Assembly: GCA_049587715.1 (NCBI GenBank)
Contig: JBAVEL010000186.1
Location: 1 to 64,000, forward strand
Reading direction: 5' to 3'
Length of the DNA: 64,000 bases
Origin: JBAVEL01 sp049587715
GTDB lineage: Bacteria > Bacteroidota > Ignavibacteria > UBA10030 > UBA6906
The notes below the pieces were generated by a model, which made no database searches, was not told the origin of the DNA, and worked only from the letters and a program-made list of their open reading frames with translations. Position numbers and translations under genes: made by a program. Shown here in pieces: positions 1-7,602 of the stretch. How positions within the stretch are numbered: position 1 is the stretch's first letter; every line of letters starts with the position of its first letter.

Positions 1-477
1 GTCCAGCGGCAGGTCCGGTACGCGGGTCCGTACATCCGCCGTGGCAAAACGAAGCGTCGCCCCGTTGCGGCAGTGGCAATAGGTCAGCTCCACCTCGGGG
101 TTCCAGGCGACGAGAGTGGTGATGGTCTCTTCCATGTTCCCGAGCGGTTTGCAGTCGATATGGCTCGGGCGGAAAAGGGCGGTGACCGTGGTGCCCCGTC
201 CGGGAGTGGACCGGACCGAAAAAGTGCCGCCCGACTCCTGTGCCGCCTGGGCCATGAGGGAAAGGCCCAGCCCCACGCGGCGGGTCGTTCGAGTCGTCAC
301 AAACGGATCCGCAGCCCGATCCGCCTCTTCGGCCTCCATCCCGCAACCGTCGTCGGCTATCTCGACACTCAGCGTGTCCTGTTCCGTTTCTTCCGTGACC
401 GTGATGCAGATGCTGCGTGCTCCCGCACGCAGCGAGTTTTCCGCAAGGTCCAGGATATGGAGGGAGAGATCCTGCAT
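1..477 (-). CDS. HATPase-fold ATP-binding protein, partial (C-terminus outside window)
   Basis: An open frame starts at an ATG at 477 and runs off the left edge, giving about 159 residues. The N-terminus (MQDLSLHILDLAENSLRAGA) has the GHKL N-box pattern, followed by a G1 box (IADDGCGM) and a G2 box (RRVGLGLSLMAQAA), so it is a histidine-kinase-type ATPase domain without a dimerisation or sensor part. Small stand-alone ATPases like this are known beside HydS-type [FeFe]-hydrogenase genes. It starts 5 bp after the stop of the PHP gene and is the last visible gene of the minus-strand operon. After the ATPase core a segment with clustered Cys/His (YCHCRNG) follows. Its protein target is unknown; a role in a signalling relay with the neighbouring hydrogenase-like protein is inference. 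Confidence 0.8.
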   Translation of the reverse strand, partial: MQDLSLHILDLAENSLRAGARSICITVTEETEQDTLSVEIADDGCGMEAEEADRAADPFVTTRTTRRVGLGLSLMAQAAQESGGTFSVRSTPGRGTTVTALFRPSHIDCKPLGNMEETITTLVAWNPEVELTYCHCRNGATLRFATADVRTRVPDLPLD

Positions 478-482
478 GGCCC

Positions 483-1247
483 TCAACGCTCCCCCCCGGG
501 GGTTTCTCCGCCCCGGCGTGTCCTGCGCCTCTCCGGGTCCCGGAGGGCGGTGCGCAGCTCCCGCAGGGAGGGATCAGCCATCAGGAACTCGGAGCAGTTC
601 CCGCCCATCTCTCCCGGGGCGTGTGCGTCGGAGCTGCGGATGATCGCAGTCCGTCCGTCCCCTCCCCAACGTTGGGCCGCCGTCGGGTCGTCGGTCCTCG
701 CGCTCACCTCCAGAGCGTCAAAGGGCACACCGGGCGGGATGAAACCGAGCTGGCTCGGGACGCTGTAGCTTTCCCGGTCCACATGGGCGGCCACGGCAAG
801 CCCCTCCAGCCGGTGCACCGCCTCCACGAGGGCCTCCAGGGGTATGTCCGTCGCCCCGATCAGAAGCCGTTCCTCGAATCTCTCCACTTCATCTCTTTCG
901 TTTGCCAGCACCTGCACCCCGAATTTTTCCGGCTCGTTTCTGCCCGCCAGGTGCAGGTGCACAAAACCCTGCATGTCCAGCGCCGAAGCCAGATCCCCGA
1001 ACAGGGCCAGGATGTGCGCCTCCTCCGCGCTGCAGATCTCCAGTCCGGGCAGCACCCGCAGGGGGGTTCCCTCGGCCGCCCTCATGGCGGCGCCCGTATT
1101 CCCCGCCGAGTTGTGGTCCGTGACGGCGATGAGTCCGAGCCTCTTCCTGCAGGCCTCTTCCACGACCCGCCGGGGGGACATCAGAATGTCCCCGCAGGGG
1201 GAGAGGCAGGTATGGATGTGCAGGTCGGCCGGAATCCACCGGAGCAT
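483..1247 (-). CDS. PHP-domain metal-dependent phosphoesterase
   Basis: 254 residues. PHP metal motifs are in order: DLHIHTCLS near the N-terminus, AVTDHN around residue 43, GLEI, AAHVDRES in the middle and SSDAH near residue 207. These are the His/Asp ligands of a trinuclear metal site. The length fits the TrpH/YciV-like PHP family, whose members hydrolyse phosphate mono- or diesters of nucleotides. It lies between a DRTGG gene and an ATPase gene with gaps of a few bases, so co-transcription is likely. PHP genes recur in HydS-type hydrogenase clusters, where their substrate is not established. The last 15 or so residues are Arg/Gly-rich and probably disordered. Confidence 0.88.
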   Translation of the reverse strand: MLRWIPADLHIHTCLSPCGDILMSPRRVVEEACRKRLGLIAVTDHNSAGNTGAAMRAAEGTPLRVLPGLEICSAEEAHILALFGDLASALDMQGFVHLHLAGRNEPEKFGVQVLANERDEVERFEERLLIGATDIPLEALVEAVHRLEGLAVAAHVDRESYSVPSQLGFIPPGVPFDALEVSARTDDPTAAQRWGGDGRTAIIRSSDAHAPGEMGGNCSEFLMADPSLRELRTALRDPERRRTRRGGETPGGER

Positions 1248-1256
1248 GAGACCTCA

Positions 1257-1601
1257 TCAGGAAACCCCGCCGACGCCCAGGGCGGAGAGCCGGCCCGCAA
1301 GGGCGAAGGCAGATGCGCGGCTCGAGAGAATTGTCACGCGCTCCGCCCGGGCGCGGGCCAGAGTGTCGTCCGGAGGACGGCGTCCGTTCGCCAGGACAAT
1401 CGCCGCGACCTCCTTCAGGACGGCCACGGCCACGATGTTCACATGCACCTGAATGGTGATCCACACCCCCCCCGCCGGTGCGTGGGCCATCACGTCGCTC
1501 AGCAGGTCCCCCGTGTAGCCGCCGGCGACCTCCCGGCTCATGTTCCCGCCGTCGCAGCACATTTCCAGTTCCAGTTCCCGGGCGATGCGTTCCAGCGTCA
1601 T
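1257..1601 (-). CDS. DRTGG-domain protein
   Basis: 114 residues from an ATG at 1601, chosen because it overlaps the stop of the upstream hydrogenase-like gene in an ATGA arrangement. The core (GGYTGDLLSDVMAHAPAGGV, then VHVNIVAVAVLKEVAAIVLANG) matches the small stand-alone DRTGG fold, which is known from CBS-domain kinases and next to hydrogenase genes. It has no catalytic motif of its own; a ligand-sensing or partner-binding role is inference. A second DRTGG gene lies four genes upstream at 3363-3746, so the operon holds two paralogues, one on each side of the RsbW-like and hydrogenase-like genes. Confidence 0.8.
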   Translation of the reverse strand: MTLERIARELELEMCCDGGNMSREVAGGYTGDLLSDVMAHAPAGGVWITIQVHVNIVAVAVLKEVAAIVLANGRRPPDDTLARARAERVTILSSRASAFALAGRLSALGVGGVS

Positions 1602-2932
1602 GGGTGTTCCTCCGTGCGGGGAAAGGAAAGACGCCGGCTGTGGGGCCGGATCTTCTCCAGCAGGCCTGTGGATAGGTGCTCGAATTCCAGCATTGCCACG
1701 AAGGGGCATTCGTCTTCGCGGGCTTCGCCCCGCACCACATCTTCGGCGAAGACGGCGCAGGTGGGAGATCCGCACGCCCCGCAGTCTATCTGGGGCAGGC
1801 CTTCCAGCACTTCCTTCTTCCTGTGGAGCTTCTGCAGGGCCCGGGAAACGTCTTCGTCCAACGGTCGCAGCGGGACGGGGGCGATTGTCCCGGGTAAGGA
1901 GAAGAAGTTCCGCCGGTACAGGTCCTTGATCTTCTCCGGATCCTGACAGGGCTTCCCTCCGAATGTGCGCACCGTCCGGAGCGTGTGCCCCCGGGCGATG
2001 TACGGGTTCTCCACCGTCAGGGATCCGCCCACGCACCCCGTCGGGCATGAGTGGACCTCGATGTACTCAATGTCCCGGAGCTTCCCGTTCTCGATCTCCT
2101 CGAAGATCCGCATTGCACCCTCCAGCCCCCCGATGGCCAGGCACTCCTCCGCCTTCAGGCAGGCCACCTGTCCGCCCACGATGGGCCAGCCGAGTCCGAG
2201 GCCCCTGATCTCCTCCGCCTCTCCGTTCTGCGCCTGGGAGGGGAGGGCCCGGAGGAGGCTCGTGTAGATGTCGGAGATCGCGATGGTGCCGTTCAGAAAC
2301 GAGTGGCGTTTCCTGAGGGGATTGGTGATGGCCAGCGACTTGGAAGGGCAGGGCGTGATGTAGACGGCGCCGATTTCGCTCTCCTTGAGCCCGTGCTCCT
2401 TCATGGCCCGCCGTTTCGCCTCCCGGGCGGCGATCTCCATGGGGGATTCGATGGGAATCAGGTGCTCCAGCAGATTCGGATAGCGGATCTGTATCAGGCG
2501 CACGATGGCGGGGCAGAAGGGTGAAATGAGCGGCCGGGGAGCAGGCACCGTCTTGAGGTACTCTTCGATGGCGATGCTGACCGACTCCGAGGCGCAGGCG
2601 ACATCCCAGGCATCGTTGAAGCCGATGCCCCGGAGCGCGACAAGGATCGCGGAAGGGGGGACCCCCTTTCCGAACTGGGAGTAGATGACCGGAGAGGGAA
2701 TGGCGATGGTATGGCGGAACCGGGAGAGATCCGCAAAACTGCCGGTCTGGGGCCTGATGGCTCCGCTGGGACAGACCCGCACGCATTCGCCGCAGTCCAT
2801 GCAGAGGTCGCGGAGAAGCCGGGCTTTTCGATCCCGGACACGGATCGCCTGGGTGGGACAGATGTGCAGGCACGCCATCCGTCCCCGGCAGCGGTTCTCG
2901 TCGAAGCGTATGGAGGGGAGCGCCTGCTTCAT
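1598..2932 (-). CDS. HydS-like [FeFe]-hydrogenase-domain iron-sulfur protein
   Basis: 444 residues. The N-terminus has two [4Fe-4S] ferredoxin motifs (Cys15-Cys25 and Cys44-Cys54). The hydrogenase domain keeps equivalents of all four H-cluster [4Fe-4S] cysteines: Cys140 in SPFCPAI (L1), Cys195 in TPCPSK (L2), and Cys296/Cys300 in EVHSCPTGC (L3). The L1 cysteine that relays protons in catalytic enzymes is Phe139 here, and the Trp after CP is absent. The C-terminus adds another cluster motif (Cys384, 387, 392, 409). This architecture matches the sensory (HydS, group C/D) [FeFe] hydrogenases rather than the bifurcating HydA. It overlaps the next DRTGG gene by 4 bp and follows the RsbW-like gene by 1 bp. 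A role as H2 or redox sensor is inferred from family and context; activity is unknown. No PAS or phosphatase domain is fused to it. Confidence 0.83.
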   Translation of the reverse strand: MKQALPSIRFDENRCRGRMACLHICPTQAIRVRDRKARLLRDLCMDCGECVRVCPSGAIRPQTGSFADLSRFRHTIAIPSPVIYSQFGKGVPPSAILVALRGIGFNDAWDVACASESVSIAIEEYLKTVPAPRPLISPFCPAIVRLIQIRYPNLLEHLIPIESPMEIAAREAKRRAMKEHGLKESEIGAVYITPCPSKSLAITNPLRKRHSFLNGTIAISDIYTSLLRALPSQAQNGEAEEIRGLGLGWPIVGGQVACLKAEECLAIGGLEGAMRIFEEIENGKLRDIEYIEVHSCPTGCVGGSLTVENPYIARGHTLRTVRTFGGKPCQDPEKIKDLYRRNFFSLPGTIAPVPLRPLDEDVSRALQKLHRKKEVLEGLPQIDCGACGSPTCAVFAEDVVRGEAREDECPFVAMLEFEHLSTGLLEKIRPHSRRLSFPRTEEHP

Positions 2933-2933
2933 G

Positions 2934-3359
2934 TCAGTTCAGGTAGTTCACGATCCGTACCGAGGTCCCTCTCCCCGGGACGGATTCCACGGCAAGCTCG
3001 TCGGAGTTCTTCCTGATGTTCGGAAGCCCCATCCCGGCCCCGAAGCCCATCTCCCGCATTTCCGGTGTGGCCGTGGAATAGCCCTCCTGCATCGCCCGGT
3101 CCACGTCGGGGATGCCGGGCCCCTCATCCTCCACCAGAATCCGTATCCGCTCCGGGGTGACGTCGAATGTGAGCGTGGCCCTACGCGCGTACATCACCAC
3201 GTTCATCTCCGCCTCGTAGGAGGCAATGGCCACACGGCGGATGATGACGGGGTCCACCCGGAGCTGCTTCAGGATGGCCTTGATCTCGGTGGAGGCCCTT
3301 CCCGCGTTCTGGAAGTTTCTTCCCTCGATGACGAACGAGTGGGAGAAGGAGGCCTCCAC
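2934..3359 (-). CDS. RsbW-like serine kinase / HATPase protein
   Basis: 141 residues with a GTG start at 3359. The ATPase boxes are clear: N-box EAEMNVVMYA, G1 DEGPGIPD and G2 GFGAGMGLPN. Length and lack of other domains fit the RsbW/SpoIIAB anti-sigma kinase fold. No RsbV or sigma-factor partner is in view. It sits between a DRTGG gene and the HydS-like gene with 1-3 bp spacing, the arrangement known from Thermotogae and Clostridia HydS clusters. The two stand-alone ATPases in this operon (this one and 1-477) are different types, so they probably have different partners. Its target is unknown. Confidence 0.84.
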   Translation of the reverse strand: MEASFSHSFVIEGRNFQNAGRASTEIKAILKQLRVDPVIIRRVAIASYEAEMNVVMYARRATLTFDVTPERIRILVEDEGPGIPDVDRAMQEGYSTATPEMREMGFGAGMGLPNIRKNSDELAVESVPGRGTSVRIVNYLN

Positions 3360-3362
3360 CGG

Positions 3363-3746
3363 CTACCGCCTCCCGGCGGCGCCGGCCGCCGCCCGCTCCA
3401 TCGTGGAGGAAAGGCCGTTGCGGTAGAGAATGCCGCAGGCCTCGTACATGGAATAGGGGGATGCCAATAGCGGTATGCGCTTCTCCTGTGCGCTCCGGAT
3501 CATCTCCCCATCCGGCTGTTTGCCCCGTACAAACACGATGGCGGTGATCTCCGCAATGAAGGCAGTCTGGACCGTCTGGAGGTTCACAAGCCCGGTCAGG
3601 AGCACCGCCCCGGAGCGGGAGAAGGCAAGCACATCGCTCATGAGGTCGGAGGCGCATCCGAACCGGATCGTGGAGGATTCCACGATGTCCGCGCAGGAGT
3701 ATGTTTCGGCGGCCAGGAGATCCCGGACCGCTGCCAGGCGCATCAT
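3363..3746 (-). CDS. DRTGG-domain protein
   Basis: 127 residues from the ATG at 3746; the next codon is also ATG (3743), and either start overlaps the end of the HdrA-like gene. The core (GCASDLMSDVLAFSRSGAVL, then TAFIAEITAIVFVRGKQPDG) aligns by eye with the other DRTGG protein at 1257-1601, so the two are paralogues. No enzymatic residues are evident. The tail (ERAAAGAAGRR) is low-complexity. It follows hdrA and precedes the RsbW-like gene, so it joins the heterodisulfide-reductase and signalling halves of the operon. Confidence 0.78.
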   Translation of the reverse strand: MMRLAAVRDLLAAETYSCADIVESSTIRFGCASDLMSDVLAFSRSGAVLLTGLVNLQTVQTAFIAEITAIVFVRGKQPDGEMIRSAQEKRIPLLASPYSMYEACGILYRNGLSSTMERAAAGAAGRR

Positions 3747-4630
3747 GGCCGGGACTCCGCGGGGGCTGTTGTGACGGAGTTCATGAGATTGTCGCCGAAG
3801 TACACCGCGCGTCCCTCCGGAATCCGGGTGGCCGGGCAGTTGCTCCAGCACTGGCCGCACCCGGTGCACTTCTCCGTGTCCACGTAGCGGGCCTTCCTGC
3901 GCACCTTCACCTTGAAGTTGCCGATGTAGCCCGAAACCCCCTCCACCTCCGCATACGTGAGGAGGGTGATGTCCTTCCGGTGTCCCACCGACACCATCTT
4001 CGGGGTCAGGATGCATGCGGCGCAGTCGAGCGTGGGAAAGGTCTTGTCAAAGGTGCCCATGCGCCCCCCGATGGTGGGCTCCTTTTCCACCAGGTAGACA
4101 TGGTATCCCGCGTTGGCAATCTCGAGGGCCGCCTGGATGCCGGCGATGCCGCCCCCCACGATGAGGGTGGCTTTGTTGAGCGGCTGCCTGGTAATGACGA
4201 GCGGCTGGTGGAGGGCCACGCGGCGGACGGCTGCGTTCACCAGGGCGCATGCTTTCTTTGTGGCCGCATCCCGGTCACTGTGCACCCAGGAACAGTGCTC
4301 CCGGATGTTCGACATCTGAACGAGATAGCGGTTGAGCCCCGCTGATTCCGCGGCGAGACGGAACGTAAGTTCGTGCATGAGGGGGGAGCAGGCAGCCACC
4401 ACCACTCTGTTCACCCCCAGGTTGCGGATGTCCCCCTTGATGAGGTCCTGGCCGGGGTCGGAGCACATGAACTTGTAGTCCCTGGCGACGACCACCGAGG
4501 GACCCCGTGCGGCGAAGTCCCGAACCTCGGCCACGTTCACGGTGGCCGCGATGTTGACGCCGCAGTGGCAGATGTAAACCCCGATGCGGACCTGTCCGTC
4601 GCCGTTCGCCGGCTTGGTCTCGTCAGGCAT
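3743..4630 (-). CDS. hdrA: Short HdrA-like FAD/iron-sulfur subunit
   Basis: 295 residues from the ATG at 4630, preceded by GGAGG about 9 bp upstream and overlapping the end of hdrB by 8 bp. The N-terminal HdrA domain includes CHCG (21-24) and VAACSPLMHE. A Rossmann FAD motif follows (IVGGGIAGIQAALE, 157-170), then EKEPTIGGRMGTFDKTFPTLDC, which is typical of HdrA, and one [4Fe-4S] motif (Cys255, 258, 261, 265). The protein ends 30 residues later, whereas canonical HdrA has about 650 residues, with the second half of the flavin domain and more clusters. The downstream DNA encodes an intact DRTGG protein, not the missing half. In Hdr complexes this subunit carries the bifurcating FAD; whether the short form keeps that ability is uncertain. 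Confidence 0.85.
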   Translation of the reverse strand: MPDETKPANGDGQVRIGVYICHCGVNIAATVNVAEVRDFAARGPSVVVARDYKFMCSDPGQDLIKGDIRNLGVNRVVVAACSPLMHELTFRLAAESAGLNRYLVQMSNIREHCSWVHSDRDAATKKACALVNAAVRRVALHQPLVITRQPLNKATLIVGGGIAGIQAALEIANAGYHVYLVEKEPTIGGRMGTFDKTFPTLDCAACILTPKMVSVGHRKDITLLTYAEVEGVSGYIGNFKVKVRRKARYVDTEKCTGCGQCWSNCPATRIPEGRAVYFGDNLMNSVTTAPAESRP

Positions 4631-5504
4631 AAGCGGCCTCCGTAAGCGTGGTGATTCGCTGTCCCAGGGGGATGAAGGAAGAATCCAGCCCGAGCTTCTT
4701 CCCCTCGATTCCCAGCACGATACCCAGGAGCTGTGTGAAGTAGAGAATCGGTATGGAGAAATGCGTGCCGAACGCGGCATTGATCTTGTCCTGGTAGGCC
4801 TCCAGGTTGAAATGGCAGAGGGGGCAGGTGGTAACCAGGACGTCGGCCCCGTTCTCTTCCGCGCAGGCGAGCAGGTCCCTGTTCAGCTTCAGGGCGGTCT
4901 CCTCGAAAGTCGTCATCAGCATGCCGCCGCAGCAGCGGACCTTCATGGGGTAGTACACCATCGAGCCCCCGCAGGCCGTGAAGAGCCGGTCCATGAGCAC
5001 GGGGTTCTCTCTGTCATCGAAGGTCTTGTCGGGCCGGACGATCTGGCAGCCGTAGTACGGCCCGATGCGCAGGCCCCCCAGGGATCGACGCTTCTTCTTC
5101 AGGATGGCCTCCAGCCCCACGTCGTTCATGAGGACATCCAGGGGATGACGGACGCCGGTCCGGCCCGCATACGACAGCCCCCCTTCGGCCAGCGCCTCGT
5201 TGACATCCTTGTGCATCTCGGGGATGGCGTTCAGGATCTTGTTGGTCTTGGAGAGCACCGTGAAGCAGGAGCTGCACGGCGCAAGGATGTCCAGGCCCAT
5301 CTTCTCGGCGATGGCCAGGTTCCGGGCAGACACGGCGAGCGAAACCGTCTCCTTCACAGACATGTAGACCGTGGCGCCGCAGCAGTTCCAGTCGTCGAGC
5401 TCCAGCAGCTCCTGATCCAGCGCGGCGAACACCGCCCGCACCGATTCGTCGTATCCCCGCTGGGTCTTCTCCAGGCTGCATCCGGGATAGTACGCGTATT
5501 TCAC
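4623..5504 (-). CDS. hdrB: HdrB-like heterodisulfide reductase subunit (CCG domains)
   Basis: 293 residues from a GTG at 5504, chosen because GGAAAGGAG lies just upstream and the protein then begins VKYAYYPGCSL, the usual HdrB N-terminus. Two CCG modules are visible: YPGC, NCCGATVYM and CSSC in the first half, YYGCQ, RCCGGML and CPLC in the second. In methanogen HdrB these bind the two non-cubane [4Fe-4S] clusters that reduce disulfides. There is no membrane anchor, so it is cytoplasmic. It lies between hdrC and hdrA. The physiological disulfide or other acceptor in this bacterium is unknown. Confidence 0.9.
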   Translation of the reverse strand: MKYAYYPGCSLEKTQRGYDESVRAVFAALDQELLELDDWNCCGATVYMSVKETVSLAVSARNLAIAEKMGLDILAPCSSCFTVLSKTNKILNAIPEMHKDVNEALAEGGLSYAGRTGVRHPLDVLMNDVGLEAILKKKRRSLGGLRIGPYYGCQIVRPDKTFDDRENPVLMDRLFTACGGSMVYYPMKVRCCGGMLMTTFEETALKLNRDLLACAEENGADVLVTTCPLCHFNLEAYQDKINAAFGTHFSIPILYFTQLLGIVLGIEGKKLGLDSSFIPLGQRITTLTEAAYA

Positions 5505-5506
5505 GG

Positions 5507-6193
5507 CTACTCTCCTTTCCTCTGTTCCAGCTGCAGTGCGCCCAGCCCGCGGTACCCCACATACTCGGGGGAGTACCCCAGGTTCTCGGTTTCGTGACGC
5601 ATTTCGATTTCCTCGGCTTTGGCGATGATCCGGGAGAGGGCTGCGTGGTCCCGGATCTTGTGAGGCCGAAGAGCGATCCTCTTCGTCTTCCACATCTTCC
5701 TCCCGAGGGGAAGAAGTCCCGCGAGCTTGTGCACGCCGGTGCGTTGATAGTACTTCCGGATAAGGGTTCCCTCGTGCAGCCGGCCGTAGCGCCGGAGGTT
5801 TTCGGTGAACAGCCGCGCAAGAGTCTGCACCTGGGGGGCCGTGGAGTCGAGTCCCTTCTCCATGGCGGTGCGCTTGAGGGCGTAGATTGTGTCGGTGACG
5901 CGAATCCCGGAAGGACACCGGGTGGTGCAGGCATAGCAGGAGGCGCAGATCCAGATGGTCCGGCTCTTCATGATGTGCTCCATTTCCCCGGCCCGGAACA
6001 GGGCGATCAGTTCCCTGGGGGAGATGTCCATGGCATAGCTGACCGGACAGGATCCGGTACAGGTGCCGCACTGAATGCACCGCTTGATCTTCTCCCCTCC
6101 CGGGATGTCCTCCACCTGCTCCAGGAAGATCCGGCGCAGATCCGCTTCCTTCCGGCTCATGACGCCGGGGAGAACGTGCGTGGACTTGCTCAT
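5507..6193 (-). CDS. hdrC: HdrC-like iron-sulfur subunit
   Basis: 228 residues from the ATG at 6193, which overlaps the stop of the protease gene (ATGA). Two [4Fe-4S] motifs are present: CIQCGTCTGSCP (39-50) and CASCYACTTRCP (83-94), the spacing expected for HdrC. The ISPRELIALFRAGEMEHIMK stretch between them is characteristic of the family. The C-terminal 130 residues are helical and charged. It should pass electrons between HdrA and HdrB in a soluble HdrABC complex. No mvhD or [NiFe]-hydrogenase gene is in the window, so the electron donor is not visible. Confidence 0.9.
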   Translation of the reverse strand: MSKSTHVLPGVMSRKEADLRRIFLEQVEDIPGGEKIKRCIQCGTCTGSCPVSYAMDISPRELIALFRAGEMEHIMKSRTIWICASCYACTTRCPSGIRVTDTIYALKRTAMEKGLDSTAPQVQTLARLFTENLRRYGRLHEGTLIRKYYQRTGVHKLAGLLPLGRKMWKTKRIALRPHKIRDHAALSRIIAKAEEIEMRHETENLGYSPEYVGYRGLGALQLEQRKGE

Positions 6194-6777
6194 GGGGTGC
6201 TCCCTCTGATGGTGTTCCGCGTGACGGATCTCGGGCCGCGGGCAACCTCCGCAGGCCATCCCGGGGGGGGCCACGGATCCCCGCCATCGCGCTCGCGGTG
6301 GATGATGTCGCAATCCGGCAGGGATTCCAGCAGGTCCGAGAGGATTCGTGATGTCACAACAGGGATGGCCGCCTCCACTCTCTCCGTACAGGGCTTCCCG
6401 AAGCTCTCGATGTCGGCGGCCTCCACGGCGTACATGGTGACCGACTCGGGGAGGGTGGTTCCGGCTATGGAGCCCAGGGCGAGGACCGCATCCAGGCCCA
6501 GCGTATGCAGAGACCGGAAGCCGACCGGCCGGTAGGGGCTCTGCATGGTGACCCGGAAGACCTCGCCCGGGGGGTGGGTTCCCGTCACGGCCGCGTCCAC
6601 GATGCAGGCCCTGTCCCACCCCTCCAGATGATCCAGCAGCTCCAGCCCGCCCCGCTGGCTCTCCACGAGCCCGACCCGCTGGTCTCTGAGCGATGCCCGC
6701 AGGCGTGCGACGACCCGGATGCCCACGCCGTCATCGGCCACGAGGGGGTTGCCAATGCCCAGAACCACGATTCTCAT
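6190..6777 (-). CDS. [NiFe]-hydrogenase maturation endopeptidase (HyaD/HycI family)
   Basis: 195 residues. The N-terminus MRIVVLGIGNPLVADDGVG is the family signature; the Asp/Glu ligands of the nickel-recognition site correspond to DDGVG, CIVDAAV and the SLHTLGL His. These enzymes remove the C-terminal peptide of a [NiFe]-hydrogenase large subunit after metal insertion. No such large subunit is in the window, although the gene is second in an operon with hdrCBA, suggesting a hydrogenase partner elsewhere. The last 45 residues are rich in Pro, Arg and Trp and extend past the usual ~150-residue length. AGGAGG lies about 17 bp upstream of the ATG, rather far for a ribosome site, so the true start may differ by a few codons. 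Confidence 0.85.
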   Translation of the reverse strand: MRIVVLGIGNPLVADDGVGIRVVARLRASLRDQRVGLVESQRGGLELLDHLEGWDRACIVDAAVTGTHPPGEVFRVTMQSPYRPVGFRSLHTLGLDAVLALGSIAGTTLPESVTMYAVEAADIESFGKPCTERVEAAIPVVTSRILSDLLESLPDCDIIHRERDGGDPWPPPGWPAEVARGPRSVTRNTIRGSTP

Positions 6778-6801
6778 GCCGGTGCGCCGAAGGCCCTCCT
6801 C

Positions 6802-7230
6802 TCAGTTCTTTTCGGGGGCTTTCCCCCGGGGATTGGGGGGCTCGTCCAGAAGGCGTATCACCTCTTCGGGAAGCTCCCGGAGCACCCGGCGGGCCGAGAG
6901 TGCCGAGGATTGCAGGATGCTCCGGGCCGTGGAGAGACCCCGCTCCGTCAGGGCCAGGAGCTCCTTCCGCTTGTCGTCGTATCCCAGGGAGCGGACCAGG
7001 TATCCCCGTTCCTCCAGGTCGTGCAGGAGTTTGGAAGTCCGTGTGGGATTGACCCCCAGGATCTCCCGCAGGGACCTGACACAGCAGGGTGCATGGACGT
7101 ACAACTGGACCAGGCAATGGAACTCGTCCACGGTGAGATCGGCAGCGGAGGCCAGCTCCTTCTCAAGCTGATGGCACTTAAGGAGGAGCTCCGTGACACC
7201 CGCCCCCGGCTCGTATTGAAGGGCTTGCAT
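6802..7230 (-). CDS. MarR-family transcriptional regulator
   Basis: About 142 residues from the ATG at 7230; an in-frame TTG at 7263 would add 11 residues, and neither has a clear ribosome site. The winged helix is recognisable: SLREILGVNPTRTSKLLHDL for the recognition region, LVRSLGYDDKRKELLALTERG for the wing. It is the first gene of the minus-strand operon and is divergent from the heme-kinase gene at 7603. Cys59 and Cys60 (HAPCCVRSL) lie just before the recognition segment and could serve redox sensing, as in OhrR-type MarR proteins; this is inference. It probably represses its own operon. Confidence 0.82.
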   Translation of the reverse strand: MQALQYEPGAGVTELLLKCHQLEKELASAADLTVDEFHCLVQLYVHAPCCVRSLREILGVNPTRTSKLLHDLEERGYLVRSLGYDDKRKELLALTERGLSTARSILQSSALSARRVLRELPEEVIRLLDEPPNPRGKAPEKN

Positions 7231-7602
7231 CGGACGGCTGTGCAGGATGGAAACAGTTGCCAAATATCAAGATTTGTGCCTACAGATTCTCGTTGGCCAA
7301 CATAAGGTTGGATCATTACTCCAAGAAGCAAGTGTTGGTTTTTCAAACATCGTGTTGATTTCTTTAGCAGTATCTGGGCATTCAACACTTCCCTCCCCTG
7401 GGGGGCGGTTCTTCTCCCGGCGTGGAGAGTCCTTCGCAGAAATGACAAGAAAACAGGCATCCGTCCTGCGGATGTGTTGAACTATGCCTCGAAACGTTGG
7501 TTTTTGCCACATTATCAACCTCATGGATGGCACGAAATATGACTTCCACCCTCCCTGAACCGTTTCGCCCCCACACACGCCCCCGGGAAGAAGGGATTCC
7601 CG
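7231..7602. promoter_or_regulatory. Divergent regulatory region between MarR and heme-kinase genes
   Basis: About 370 bp without a convincing gene and visibly richer in A/T than its surroundings. It contains a perfect palindrome GTTGGCCAAC (7292-7301), an interrupted inverted repeat CAAAT(N6)ATTTG at 7261-7276 over the alternative TTG start of marR, and two copies of GTTGGTTTTT (7334-7343 and 7496-7505), each near a GTGTTGA string. The repeated GTTGG core suggests a shared regulator site, possibly MarR itself. No clear sigma-70 promoter was found on either strand. Confidence 0.45.

Noticed and set aside
7525..7545. Possible sigma-54 promoter TGGCACG before the heme-kinase gene
   Set aside because: The -24 half fits, but the -12 half reads ATGA instead of TTGC and lacks the required GC.
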